Shown: positions 1-5,274 of the stretch, in pieces
How positions within the stretch are numbered: the first letter of the stretch is position 1
How the letters are laid out: each line of letters opens with the position of its first letter
From: Desulfobacula sp.
Lineage (GTDB): Bacteria; Desulfobacterota; Desulfobacteria; Desulfobacterales; Desulfobacteraceae
Assembly (NCBI GenBank): GCA_018702715.1
Contig: JABIYQ010000564.1
Location: 1 to 5,873, forward strand
Reading direction: 5' to 3'
Length of the DNA: 5,873 nucleotides
Made by a program: the position numbers and the translations under genes
Notes under the pieces: generated by a model
The model's database searches: none
Told to the model about the DNA's origin: nothing
The model's input: the letters and a program-made list of their open reading frames with translations, nothing else

Positions 1-9
1 CAAAAATGC

Positions 10-14
10 AAGGA
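10..14 (+). promoter_or_regulatory. Ribosome binding site for the tesA-like gene
   Basis: AAGGA lies 11 nt before the GTG at 26. It supports that GTG as the start, because no ATG near the N-terminus is in frame and the signal peptide begins directly at this codon. The ATG at 6 is in another frame and reaches TAA at 18-20; that TAA could be the end of an upstream gene, but too little sequence is present to say. Confidence 0.55.
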
Positions 15-25
15 TCTTAAAACCC

Positions 26-670
26 GTGAAAAAATACCTTATCTTTTTTTTGTTAACCTTTTTGCTGACAACCCTGTTTTCAATCCTTTCCGGAGTTATT
101 CCCTCATTATTTGCCGAGAGCACAAGTGTTAAAGTCGTAGTCCTTGGGGATTCGATTTCTGCAGGCCTTGGTGTGGAACCGGAACAGGCTTTTCCTTTCT
201 TAGTTCAAAACATGCTCAAAAAAAAAGGTTTTCGGTCCGTCAAAATTATCAACGGCAGTATCAGCGGTTCAACAACGGCGGGAGCAGCTTCCCGGCTCAA
301 GTGGTATCTGAGAACAAAGCCTGATATTCTAATTCTGGCATTGGGGGCCAATGACGGGCTTAGGGGCCTTTCAACGGATTTAATGACGCAAAACCTGGAA
401 AAATCCATTATCCTTGCAAAAAACAATGGTATAAAAGTGATCCTGGCCGGCATGAAAATTCCCCCCAACTATGGAACACAATATGCTAAAGCCTTTGAAT
501 CATCCTTTGTATCCCTTGTCCAAAAACATGACCTGTCTTTTATTCCGTTTCTATTAAAGGATGTTGCGGGAAAAGCTTTCTTAAACCAGGCAGATGGTAT
601 CCACCCTAACCCTAAAGGCCATAAAATTATCGCTGTCACTGTATTTGATATTCTTTTGGAGCAGTTATGA
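26..670 (+). CDS. tesA: Periplasmic SGNH/GDSL esterase, TesA type (acyl-CoA thioesterase I / lysophospholipase / arylesterase family)
   Basis: This 214-residue secreted serine hydrolase should cleave thioester or ester bonds of acyl substrates in the periplasm. Residues 1-30 form a signal peptide (Lys-Lys, a long hydrophobic stretch, likely cleavage after Ala30). All SGNH blocks are visible: block I GDSISAG at 41-47 with nucleophile Ser43; block II SISGST with oxyanion-hole Gly81; block III GAND at 107-110 with Asn109; block V DGIH at 190-193 with Asp190 and His193. The length fits TesA, which is just over 200 residues as a precursor. The start is GTG, chosen from the upstream AAGGA and the signal peptide. 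It is followed after 1 nt by the ybbA-like gene, so the two are co-transcribed. TesA enzymes are promiscuous, so the natural substrate cannot be read from the sequence. Family assignment is firm; the exact tesA orthology is inferred from the neighbours. Confidence 0.93.
   Translation: MKKYLIFFLLTFLLTTLFSILSGVIPSLFAESTSVKVVVLGDSISAGLGVEPEQAFPFLVQNMLKKKGFRSVKIINGSISGSTTAGAASRLKWYLRTKPDILILALGANDGLRGLSTDLMTQNLEKSIILAKNNGIKVILAGMKIPPNYGTQYAKAFESSFVSLVQKHDLSFIPFLLKDVAGKAFLNQADGIHPNPKGHKIIAVTVFDILLEQL
658..661 (+). promoter_or_regulatory. Ribosome binding site fixing the ybbA start at 672
   Basis: GGAG lies 10 nt before the ATG at 672, inside the last codons of the esterase gene. The reading frame is open back to an ATG at 594, but the 26 extra residues would overlap the esterase block V region and do not belong to the ABC fold. 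The site supports initiation at 672 and translational coupling. Confidence 0.6.
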
Positions 671-671
671 T

Positions 672-1334
672 ATGATACTTGAACTCAATAATGTTTGTAA
701 ATCATTTCGCCAACCCCGATCCGGAATGATTAAGGTGTTAAACAAGGTCAGTTTCAGTCTCGACATTGGTGAGACCAATGCCATAACGGGCCAGTCCGGC
801 AGCGGAAAAACAACATTGCTCTCTCTTATCGCCGGGTTGGATATCCCGGATTCAGGTAAAATTCTCCTTCAAGGCGAGGATTTGTGCAGCATGAAGGAAA
901 ACAGGCTTTCCCGATACAGGGCAACAAAGATCGGAATTGTTTTCCAGCAGTTTCACTTGATGCCCCATTTGTCTGCCCGTGAAAATATCAGCCTGCCTTT
1001 GGAAATTCTCAAGCACCAGCACATTACAGATAGGGTGGATGACATGCTGGGCAAAATTGATTTACAGGATCGTCAACACCATTTGCCCGGGCAGCTGAGT
1101 GGCGGAGAATGCCAGAGGGTAGCCATTGCCAGAGCCTTGATTATAAAGCCGGCTCTGCTTTTAGCAGACGAACCCACGGGCAATCTGGATATCAAAACCG
1201 GTGAAAAAATTGCAAGACTCTTATTCGATCTGGTTGAGAAAGAGAATAAAACCCTGATCCTGGTGACCCACAATCCCGATCTTGCCGACCAATGCCGGAA
1301 AATCCGGAAGCTTGAGCAGGGGAACCTTGCCTGA
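672..1334 (+). CDS. ybbA: ABC transporter ATP-binding protein, YbbA/LolD/MacB class
   Basis: This 220-residue ATPase powers the permease encoded directly downstream. From the ATG at 672, Walker A is GQSGSGKTT at residues 40-48, the Q-loop is FQQF at 91-94, the signature is LSGGECQRV at 142-150, Walker B with the catalytic Glu is LLLADEPTGNLD ending near 173 (Glu167), and the H-loop is His200. DEPTGNLD and a length near 220 are typical of the MacB/LolD/YbbA group that pairs with FtsX-fold permeases. The signature has Cys147 where most relatives have Gln (LSGGEQQRV); ATPase function should be unaffected, but it is unusual. The start was chosen over the ATG at 594 because the ABC domain begins at MILELNNV, a GGAG lies 10 nt upstream, and the gene then follows the esterase stop by 1 nt. 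The stop TGA overlaps the permease ATG by one base. It is a complete cytoplasmic subunit; as usual for this class it should act as a dimer with the permease. Confidence 0.93.
   Translation: MILELNNVCKSFRQPRSGMIKVLNKVSFSLDIGETNAITGQSGSGKTTLLSLIAGLDIPDSGKILLQGEDLCSMKENRLSRYRATKIGIVFQQFHLMPHLSARENISLPLEILKHQHITDRVDDMLGKIDLQDRQHHLPGQLSGGECQRVAIARALIIKPALLLADEPTGNLDIKTGEKIARLLFDLVEKENKTLILVTHNPDLADQCRKIRKLEQGNLA
1318..1323 (+). promoter_or_regulatory. Ribosome binding site for the ybbP-like permease
   Basis: AGGGGA lies 10 nt before the ATG at 1334, within the end of the ATPase gene. With the TGATG stop-start overlap it indicates coupled translation of ATPase and permease. Confidence 0.6.
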
Positions 1335-3910
1335 TGCTCTGGATTAGATTAGGATTTCAGGACCTTTTAAAAAACAGGGGATTTACCCTTTTTTTTATAT
1401 TAAATCTGACTTTAGGGCTTGCTGGATTTATTGCCATTCATTCTTTTGGCAGGTCCTTGAATCACCACCTGGATGACAATTTAAAGGAAATATTAACAGC
1501 AGATTTGGTTATTTCTGCCAACAGGGCTCTGGAACCAAAGGACTTGGCAATGGTTGACAGGGTGCTTGGAATGAAAAAAGCACATGCCCGTCTTATCAGC
1601 TTTTATACCATGGTCAAGGCTGGAGACAATGCACGACTGATTCGGATAATGGCTGTTGATGATCCCTATCCTTTGTATGGTAAATTCTCCCTGGAAAAAG
1701 GATCCCAAATAAAAAGTATCCAAAAGTACCCTGGCGTTTTCATCACCAGGGACACTGCTTATGCGTTGGGCATCCGTGATACAAAAGATAAAAAAACCCC
1801 TTTGAAACTGGGTTCTAAAACATTTACAGTGCACGATTTCTTTATCGCCTATCCTGACAAATCTTTGATGGCTGTTGAACTGGCACCCAAGATCTATATG
1901 GGTTTGGACCAACTGGCCGGCACAGGATTGATTAAGTTTGGCAGCCGGATCTGGTATTCCCGGTATTATCGTTTCAATCCAGATATAAATGTCCCTTTGT
2001 TAGTTAAAAATCTTCGTGAGGAATTTGCCCAGGCCTACCCTGGGCAACAAAGAGTAAACATCTACGACAGCCGCGATGTCAACCGGAATCTGGGCCGATT
2101 GACCGGATATTTTACTGGGTATATGGGGCTTGTCAGTGTTGTGACCCTATTTTTGGCAGGCATTGCCACAGCATATTTATTCCGGGGGTATTTGAACTTA
2201 AAGCAAAAGGAAATAGCCGTTTTGATGAGCATCGGTGCAAGACACACGGAAATATGGTTTTATATCAGCTTTCAACTCATGATCCTTGGCATCATTGCTT
2301 CTGTTCTTGCCATATTTGTTTCTCTGGTACTTGTTCCGGCATTTCCCATTATATTCCAGGGACTGATTCCGGATCAGATCAATCTTAAAACCGATCCTGC
2401 GACAATTATCCTGGCTTTGGGTCTGGGTACGATGGGTAGCCTGATTTTTTGTTTGCCAGTTTTTGTCCGCATATTTGGAATAAAGCCTTTGATGTTGCTT
2501 CAGGGTTCCTATTCAATTGGTAAAAACAACTCCTGGAAGCTTATAAGGCAGGTGGCGAGCATAATACCAGGTCTTATAGCGTTTTTACTGATCTCTATTT
2601 TTGCAGCAGGTTCAATTAAAAACGGAATCGTTTTTGTTACGGGTTTTGCCATTGCCCTGGCATTTTTATCTTTTATCGGCTGGCTCCTTCTTTCTTTTTG
2701 CCAAAAGCTTTCCAATACCAGGATCACCGTGGCAAAAATCGCCTTTAGAAATTTGTTTCGAAATAAATGGGCCTCGCTTTCCTGTTTTGTCACGATTGCA
2801 ATGGGTGCTTTTTTAATATCGCTTATCCCCCAGGTACAGAATGGATTGCAAAACGAAATCATCCGACCGGAAGGTTTGAAAATACCCATTTTTTTTCTTG
2901 TGGATATCCAGGATGAGCAAAAAACGCCATTTATTGAATTTATGCAAAACCAAGACGGCGAGCTTGCCAACCTGTCCCCAATTGTCAGGGGGCGAATTAT
3001 AACAAAGAACCAACAGCCCTTTCAAAGTGAAATTCTTCAATCGGGTGCCAGACCCAGTCGCCGGGGAGGGCGAAGGGGAGGGCGCAGACTGGAGTTTAAT
3101 TTTTCCTATCGCCAGGATCTGGATGTGTCGGAAACCATTGTGCAGGGAAGTCCATTATCCAAAACAGCCTGGGATTTTGATTCTCAAATTCCGTTTGAAA
3201 TCTCTGTTGAACAATCTTTTGCCGAACAATATGGCATTCAGATAGGGGATTTACTCGGCTTTGAAATCCAGGGTATGCCCTTTGAAGGAATGGTGAAAAA
3301 CCTAAGAAAAATTAGGTGGAACAGTTTTCAGCCAAATTTTTTCCTGCTCTTCCAGAACGGAGTCTTAAATGATGCCCCCAAAACATTTCTGGCAGCGATC
3401 TCTGGTGTGTCTTTGACAAAAAGGCAAGAATTAAAGAATAAAATAGTAGATACATTTCCCAATGTCTCGGTCATTGATGTAACCCAGATGGCTGGAACCC
3501 TGCTTGGCATAACAGACAAGCTTTCCTTATCTATAAGGTTTATGGCCTGGTTGGCCATTGCTGCCGGACTGATTTCCATTTTTTCCATTGCACGTCACGA
3601 AGCCTGGAAAAATGAAAATCAAATCAATCTTTTAAAAATACTGGGGTCAAAGTTTCGGGAAATCCAGGCCATAACACTTTTGGAATTCGGGTTTATCGGG
3701 TTTACTGCAGCTTTGTTTGCCATCCTTTTGAGTTATGCATTTTCATGGGCTGTTTCCTGGTATTTCTTTGACAGTCTCTGGCAGATAAACCTGACTATTT
3801 CCTTTCTTATCCTGTTTTCTACCACCTGTATCTGCATGATCACGGCTTTTACTGCCTCACGCAGGGTCATGAACTCAAAACCGATCAAGCTATTGGCAAA
3901 TGCGGATTAG
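1334..3910 (+). CDS. ybbP: FtsX/MacB-superfamily ABC transporter permease, YbbP type
   Basis: This 858-residue inner-membrane protein is the permease partner of the upstream ATPase. Apparent layout: TM1 at about 17-37; a periplasmic domain to about 260; TM2-TM4 of the first FtsX domain at about 262-284, 309-338 and 355-380; further hydrophobic segments at about 408-455 and 478-500; a second periplasmic domain at about 501-734; and the second FtsX domain with segments near 735-753, 783-812 and 818-842. This gives about ten TM helices, as in YbbP and unlike the four of MacB. Two internally similar coupling segments, KEIAVLMSIGA (292-302) and INLLKILGS (764-772), are where FtsX-fold permeases contact the ATPase. 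The second periplasmic domain carries the YbbP-style LRKIRWNSFQPNFF segment at 657-670. It is longer than E. coli YbbP, which I recall as just over 800 residues. An Arg/Gly-rich patch at 573-585 is encoded by a tandem DNA repeat. MacB-type mechanotransmission to a periplasmic partner, plausibly the esterase, is inferred. Confidence 0.9.
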   Translation: MLWIRLGFQDLLKNRGFTLFFILNLTLGLAGFIAIHSFGRSLNHHLDDNLKEILTADLVISANRALEPKDLAMVDRVLGMKKAHARLISFYTMVKAGDNARLIRIMAVDDPYPLYGKFSLEKGSQIKSIQKYPGVFITRDTAYALGIRDTKDKKTPLKLGSKTFTVHDFFIAYPDKSLMAVELAPKIYMGLDQLAGTGLIKFGSRIWYSRYYRFNPDINVPLLVKNLREEFAQAYPGQQRVNIYDSRDVNRNLGRLTGYFTGYMGLVSVVTLFLAGIATAYLFRGYLNLKQKEIAVLMSIGARHTEIWFYISFQLMILGIIASVLAIFVSLVLVPAFPIIFQGLIPDQINLKTDPATIILALGLGTMGSLIFCLPVFVRIFGIKPLMLLQGSYSIGKNNSWKLIRQVASIIPGLIAFLLISIFAAGSIKNGIVFVTGFAIALAFLSFIGWLLLSFCQKLSNTRITVAKIAFRNLFRNKWASLSCFVTIAMGAFLISLIPQVQNGLQNEIIRPEGLKIPIFFLVDIQDEQKTPFIEFMQNQDGELANLSPIVRGRIITKNQQPFQSEILQSGARPSRRGGRRGGRRLEFNFSYRQDLDVSETIVQGSPLSKTAWDFDSQIPFEISVEQSFAEQYGIQIGDLLGFEIQGMPFEGMVKNLRKIRWNSFQPNFFLLFQNGVLNDAPKTFLAAISGVSLTKRQELKNKIVDTFPNVSVIDVTQMAGTLLGITDKLSLSIRFMAWLAIAAGLISIFSIARHEAWKNENQINLLKILGSKFREIQAITLLEFGFIGFTAALFAILLSYAFSWAVSWYFFDSLWQINLTISFLILFSTTCICMITAFTASRRVMNSKPIKLLANAD
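3062..3085 (+). repeat. 12-bp tandem repeat encoding RGGR-RGGR; G-quadruplex motif
   Basis: Two adjacent 12-bp units (3062-3073 and 3074-3085) share a 10-base identical core, GGGGAGGGCG, and differ only at their first and last bases. Each encodes Arg-Gly-Gly-Arg in the permease. The coding strand at 3063-3082 holds four G-runs (4, 3, 4, 3) separated by loops of 1, 4 and 1 nt, which matches the canonical G-quadruplex pattern. It sits in a gene of only about 40% GC locally, so it stands out. Confidence 0.85.
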
Positions 3911-3929
3911 AAAAGCAAAAACCTAAGAT
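3911..3929. other. Convergent intergenic junction, no terminator seen
   Basis: Only 19 bp separate the permease stop (TAG 3908-3910) from the stop of the opposing methyltransferase gene (TGA, 3930-3932 on the plus strand). I see no GC-rich hairpin with a T-tract on either strand here. Transcripts from the two blocks may therefore run into each other. GC content drops sharply on the right side. Confidence 0.6.
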
Positions 3930-4697
3930 TCATTTTTCACCCAAGATTAAAAAAACATTGCGTTTAAAAAACAAGACCCCTTTCTTAAGAATAAAGAATT
4001 TTGAAATTTCAGGATCTTTGAATCCCATTTCGATCAAATCACTAATCTTTTTTTCACTCTCTTTTGATTGTTTCGCATGGCTAAGGTATTCTTGAAAATT
4101 TAGTTCAATCTCAATTTCAAATTGTCTTTTTATTTTCAATTTGCTTTTTTCATACAAGCTTGCAACGAATTCTTTGGTCAAAGTTTTATGATGACTCACA
4201 TCAACCAGTTTTTCAAATTCTTCAAAAAAATTATCTATCCTTTCATTTTGATAGGCAGCAATATCCTGCACGCTGATCCTGCCACCTTGTTGACAGCAGC
4301 GAATCATCTCATCAAAAATTTTATTATAATCACTAAAATGATGAAATGCCGACCGGCAGATCACAATAGAGGATAATCCGTCTTTAAAAGAATTTTGTTC
4401 AACAGGATTGCATAAAAAACTAATATTTTTCAGATTGTTTTTAACAGCCTGTTTTTGTGCTATCTCAATCATTCCTTTGGAGATATCAACACCTTTAACA
4501 CTTTTAACCCTGGGCGCTGCAAAAATGGCAAATTCACCTGAACCACAGGCAAAATCCAATAAATTATCCTGAGCAGAAATGTCACAAAAATCAAAATACG
4601 CTTTTTGGTATTCAATATTTTTAGTTACAGACCAATTACTGAAGTTCAAGGCCTGTTTATCAAATTGCCTTTTTACTATTTCGTGGATTTCCGACAT
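3930..4697 (-). CDS. Class I SAM-dependent methyltransferase (Methyltransf_11/UbiE-like), substrate unknown
   Basis: This 255-residue cytoplasmic enzyme should transfer a methyl group from S-adenosylmethionine to an unidentified, probably small, acceptor. Motif I is LLDFACGSGEF at 46-56; the acidic ribose-binding residue after strand 2 is Asp71 in VKGVDIS; strand 4 with an HHF motif is IVICRSAFHHF at 111-121; and GGRISVQD at 138-145 is motif III. The C-terminal third (about 150-255) is charged and helical and shows no domain I recognise. The start is set at 4697 because AAGAAAGGA precedes it with a 9-nt spacer; an upstream in-frame ATG at 4739 would add 14 Lys-rich residues translated through the intergenic hairpin. 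It is the most AT-rich gene in the window (single 60-base lines at 22-28% GC), suggesting separate ancestry from the left operon. It lies 84 bp downstream of the GNAT gene in the same direction. UbiE/COQ5 itself is unlikely given the divergent C-terminus and the context. Confidence 0.85.
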   Translation of the reverse strand: MSEIHEIVKRQFDKQALNFSNWSVTKNIEYQKAYFDFCDISAQDNLLDFACGSGEFAIFAAPRVKSVKGVDISKGMIEIAQKQAVKNNLKNISFLCNPVEQNSFKDGLSSIVICRSAFHHFSDYNKIFDEMIRCCQQGGRISVQDIAAYQNERIDNFFEEFEKLVDVSHHKTLTKEFVASLYEKSKLKIKRQFEIEIELNFQEYLSHAKQSKESEKKISDLIEMGFKDPEISKFFILKKGVLFFKRNVFLILGEK

Positions 4698-4706
4698 TTT
4701 AATTTT

Positions 4707-4715
4707 TCCTTTCTT
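4707..4715 (-). promoter_or_regulatory. Ribosome binding site fixing the methyltransferase start
   Basis: On the minus strand this reads AAGAAAGGA, a strong purine-rich Shine-Dalgarno ending 9 nt before the ATG at 4697. It favours that start over the in-frame ATG at 4739. It begins only 6 nt after the hairpin at 4722-4747. Confidence 0.65.
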
Positions 4716-4721
4716 GATGGC

Positions 4722-4747
4722 TTTCGCCGTTCTAAACAAAGGCGAAA
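4722..4747 (-). repeat. Inverted repeat (hairpin) in the leader of the methyltransferase gene
   Basis: TTTCGCC at 4722-4728 and GGCGAAA at 4741-4747 form a perfect 7-bp stem with a 12-nt loop. No T-tract follows on either strand, so it does not look like an intrinsic terminator. It sits between the GNAT stop and the methyltransferase ribosome binding site. It could be an RNA structure affecting translation or RNA processing, a protein site, or a remnant repeat. Confidence 0.6.
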
Positions 4748-4781
4748 CTGCTGGGTTGTACTCCTTGCTAACCTATTACTT

Positions 4782-5198
4782 TCAATCATATTCAAGGCGT
4801 TTTCCCAAACCAATAACATTATCATTACCGTAACCAATAGCAGAATAGAACGCTAAAACATCTGTATTAGAATTACGTACCTGTAAGTTAATTTTGGGGC
4901 AACCTTTATTTTTGATGCTAACTTCAACCGCTTGCATGATCTTTTGCCCAAAACCATTATGCTGCTCTGAGGGTTTAACCGCTAAATAGTTTATCCATCC
5001 CCGGTGGCCATCGTAGCCACCCATAACGGTTGCAATAATTCCTTTTTCGTTGAAGCCGACAAGGAATAGATCGCGATCTTTTTTTAGTTTTCTTTCTATG
5101 TCCTTTGCAGGATCGTTCTGCGGAACAACAAGGCCACATTCAGTCCATAGTGAAATAACTTCCTTAAGATCTTTTTTTTTATATTCTCGTATATTCAT
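4782..5198 (-). CDS. ypeA: GNAT-family N-acetyltransferase, YpeA-like
   Basis: This 138-residue cytoplasmic protein is predicted to transfer an acetyl group from acetyl-CoA to an amine, with unknown acceptor. It is a single GNAT domain of full length. It has NDP..DIERK at 28-36, the TVMGGYDGHRGWINYLAV strand region at 57-74, the acetyl-CoA pyrophosphate loop QHNGFG at 79-84 (fits Q/R-x-x-G-x-G), GCPKINLQVR at 99-108, the FYSAIGY motif at 117-123 and a C-terminal LGKRL. The NDP..DIERK, GGYDGHRG, GCPKI and LGKRL elements match what I recall of E. coli YpeA, so the subfamily call is good. The physiological substrate of YpeA is not known to me. The ATG at 5198 lacks a clear Shine-Dalgarno sequence. 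A run of nine A residues on the coding strand at codons 8-10 could be prone to slippage. It lies 76 bp downstream of the LysE-type gene and 84 bp upstream of the methyltransferase, all co-directional. Confidence 0.9.
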   Translation of the reverse strand: MNIREYKKKDLKEVISLWTECGLVVPQNDPAKDIERKLKKDRDLFLVGFNEKGIIATVMGGYDGHRGWINYLAVKPSEQHNGFGQKIMQAVEVSIKNKGCPKINLQVRNSNTDVLAFYSAIGYGNDNVIGLGKRLEYD

Positions 5199-5274
5199 AT
5201 TTAGGGTGCCGCTGCAAATTGAGTTGGCTCGATTAGCGGTTGGCCAAATCTGTTATATTAAGTGTTTTCAATTT
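5199..5274. other. Intergenic region with short direct and inverted repeats
   Basis: This 76-bp gap lies between the LysE-type and GNAT genes. It contains GTTGGC twice (5223-5228 and 5239-5244, 16 bp apart), the palindrome TTGGCCAA (5240-5247) and a near-perfect inverted pair GCCGCT (5208-5213) / AGCGGT (5235-5240, one G-T pair). No T-tract terminator and no convincing -35/-10 pair was found on the minus strand. The density of repeats hints at a regulatory or recombination-related element, but none that I can name. Confidence 0.4.

Noticed and set aside
594..671. Extended N-terminus of the ATPase from the ATG at 594
   Set aside because: It overlaps the conserved end of the esterase gene, adds residues outside the ABC fold, and the ATG at 672 has its own GGAG site and the expected length.
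1493..1912. Long antisense open frame opposite the permease (139 residues), with other opposite-strand frames such as 205-468 and 2509-2970
   Set aside because: They lie fully inside strongly supported genes and show no recognisable domains; they read as shadows of the real frames.
3300..3317. ACCTAA / TTAGGT hairpin within the permease gene
   Set aside because: A 6-bp AT-leaning stem inside a long coding sequence, readily explained by chance and codon content.
3982..3991. TTCTTAAGAA palindrome near the methyltransferase 3' end
   Set aside because: It lies in coding sequence of an AT-rich gene; short palindromes like this are expected by chance.
4722..4747. Intrinsic terminator
   Set aside because: The stem is good but neither strand has a following T-tract.
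4579..4856. Plus-strand open frames opposite the methyltransferase/GNAT gap
   Set aside because: They overlap two well-supported minus-strand genes and their composition reflects the AT-rich antisense strand; no domain or clear ribosome binding site was seen.
4698..5274. Integron gene-cassette array (GNAT and methyltransferase as cassettes with attC sites in the gaps)
   Set aside because: The cargo types and spacing are suggestive, and there are near-matches to core sites (GTTGGCC, GTTAGCA, GTTTAGA, GTTATAT), but none fits GTTRRRY paired with a matching RYYYAAC at a proper distance, and no integrase is present. Not supportable without an attC covariance search.
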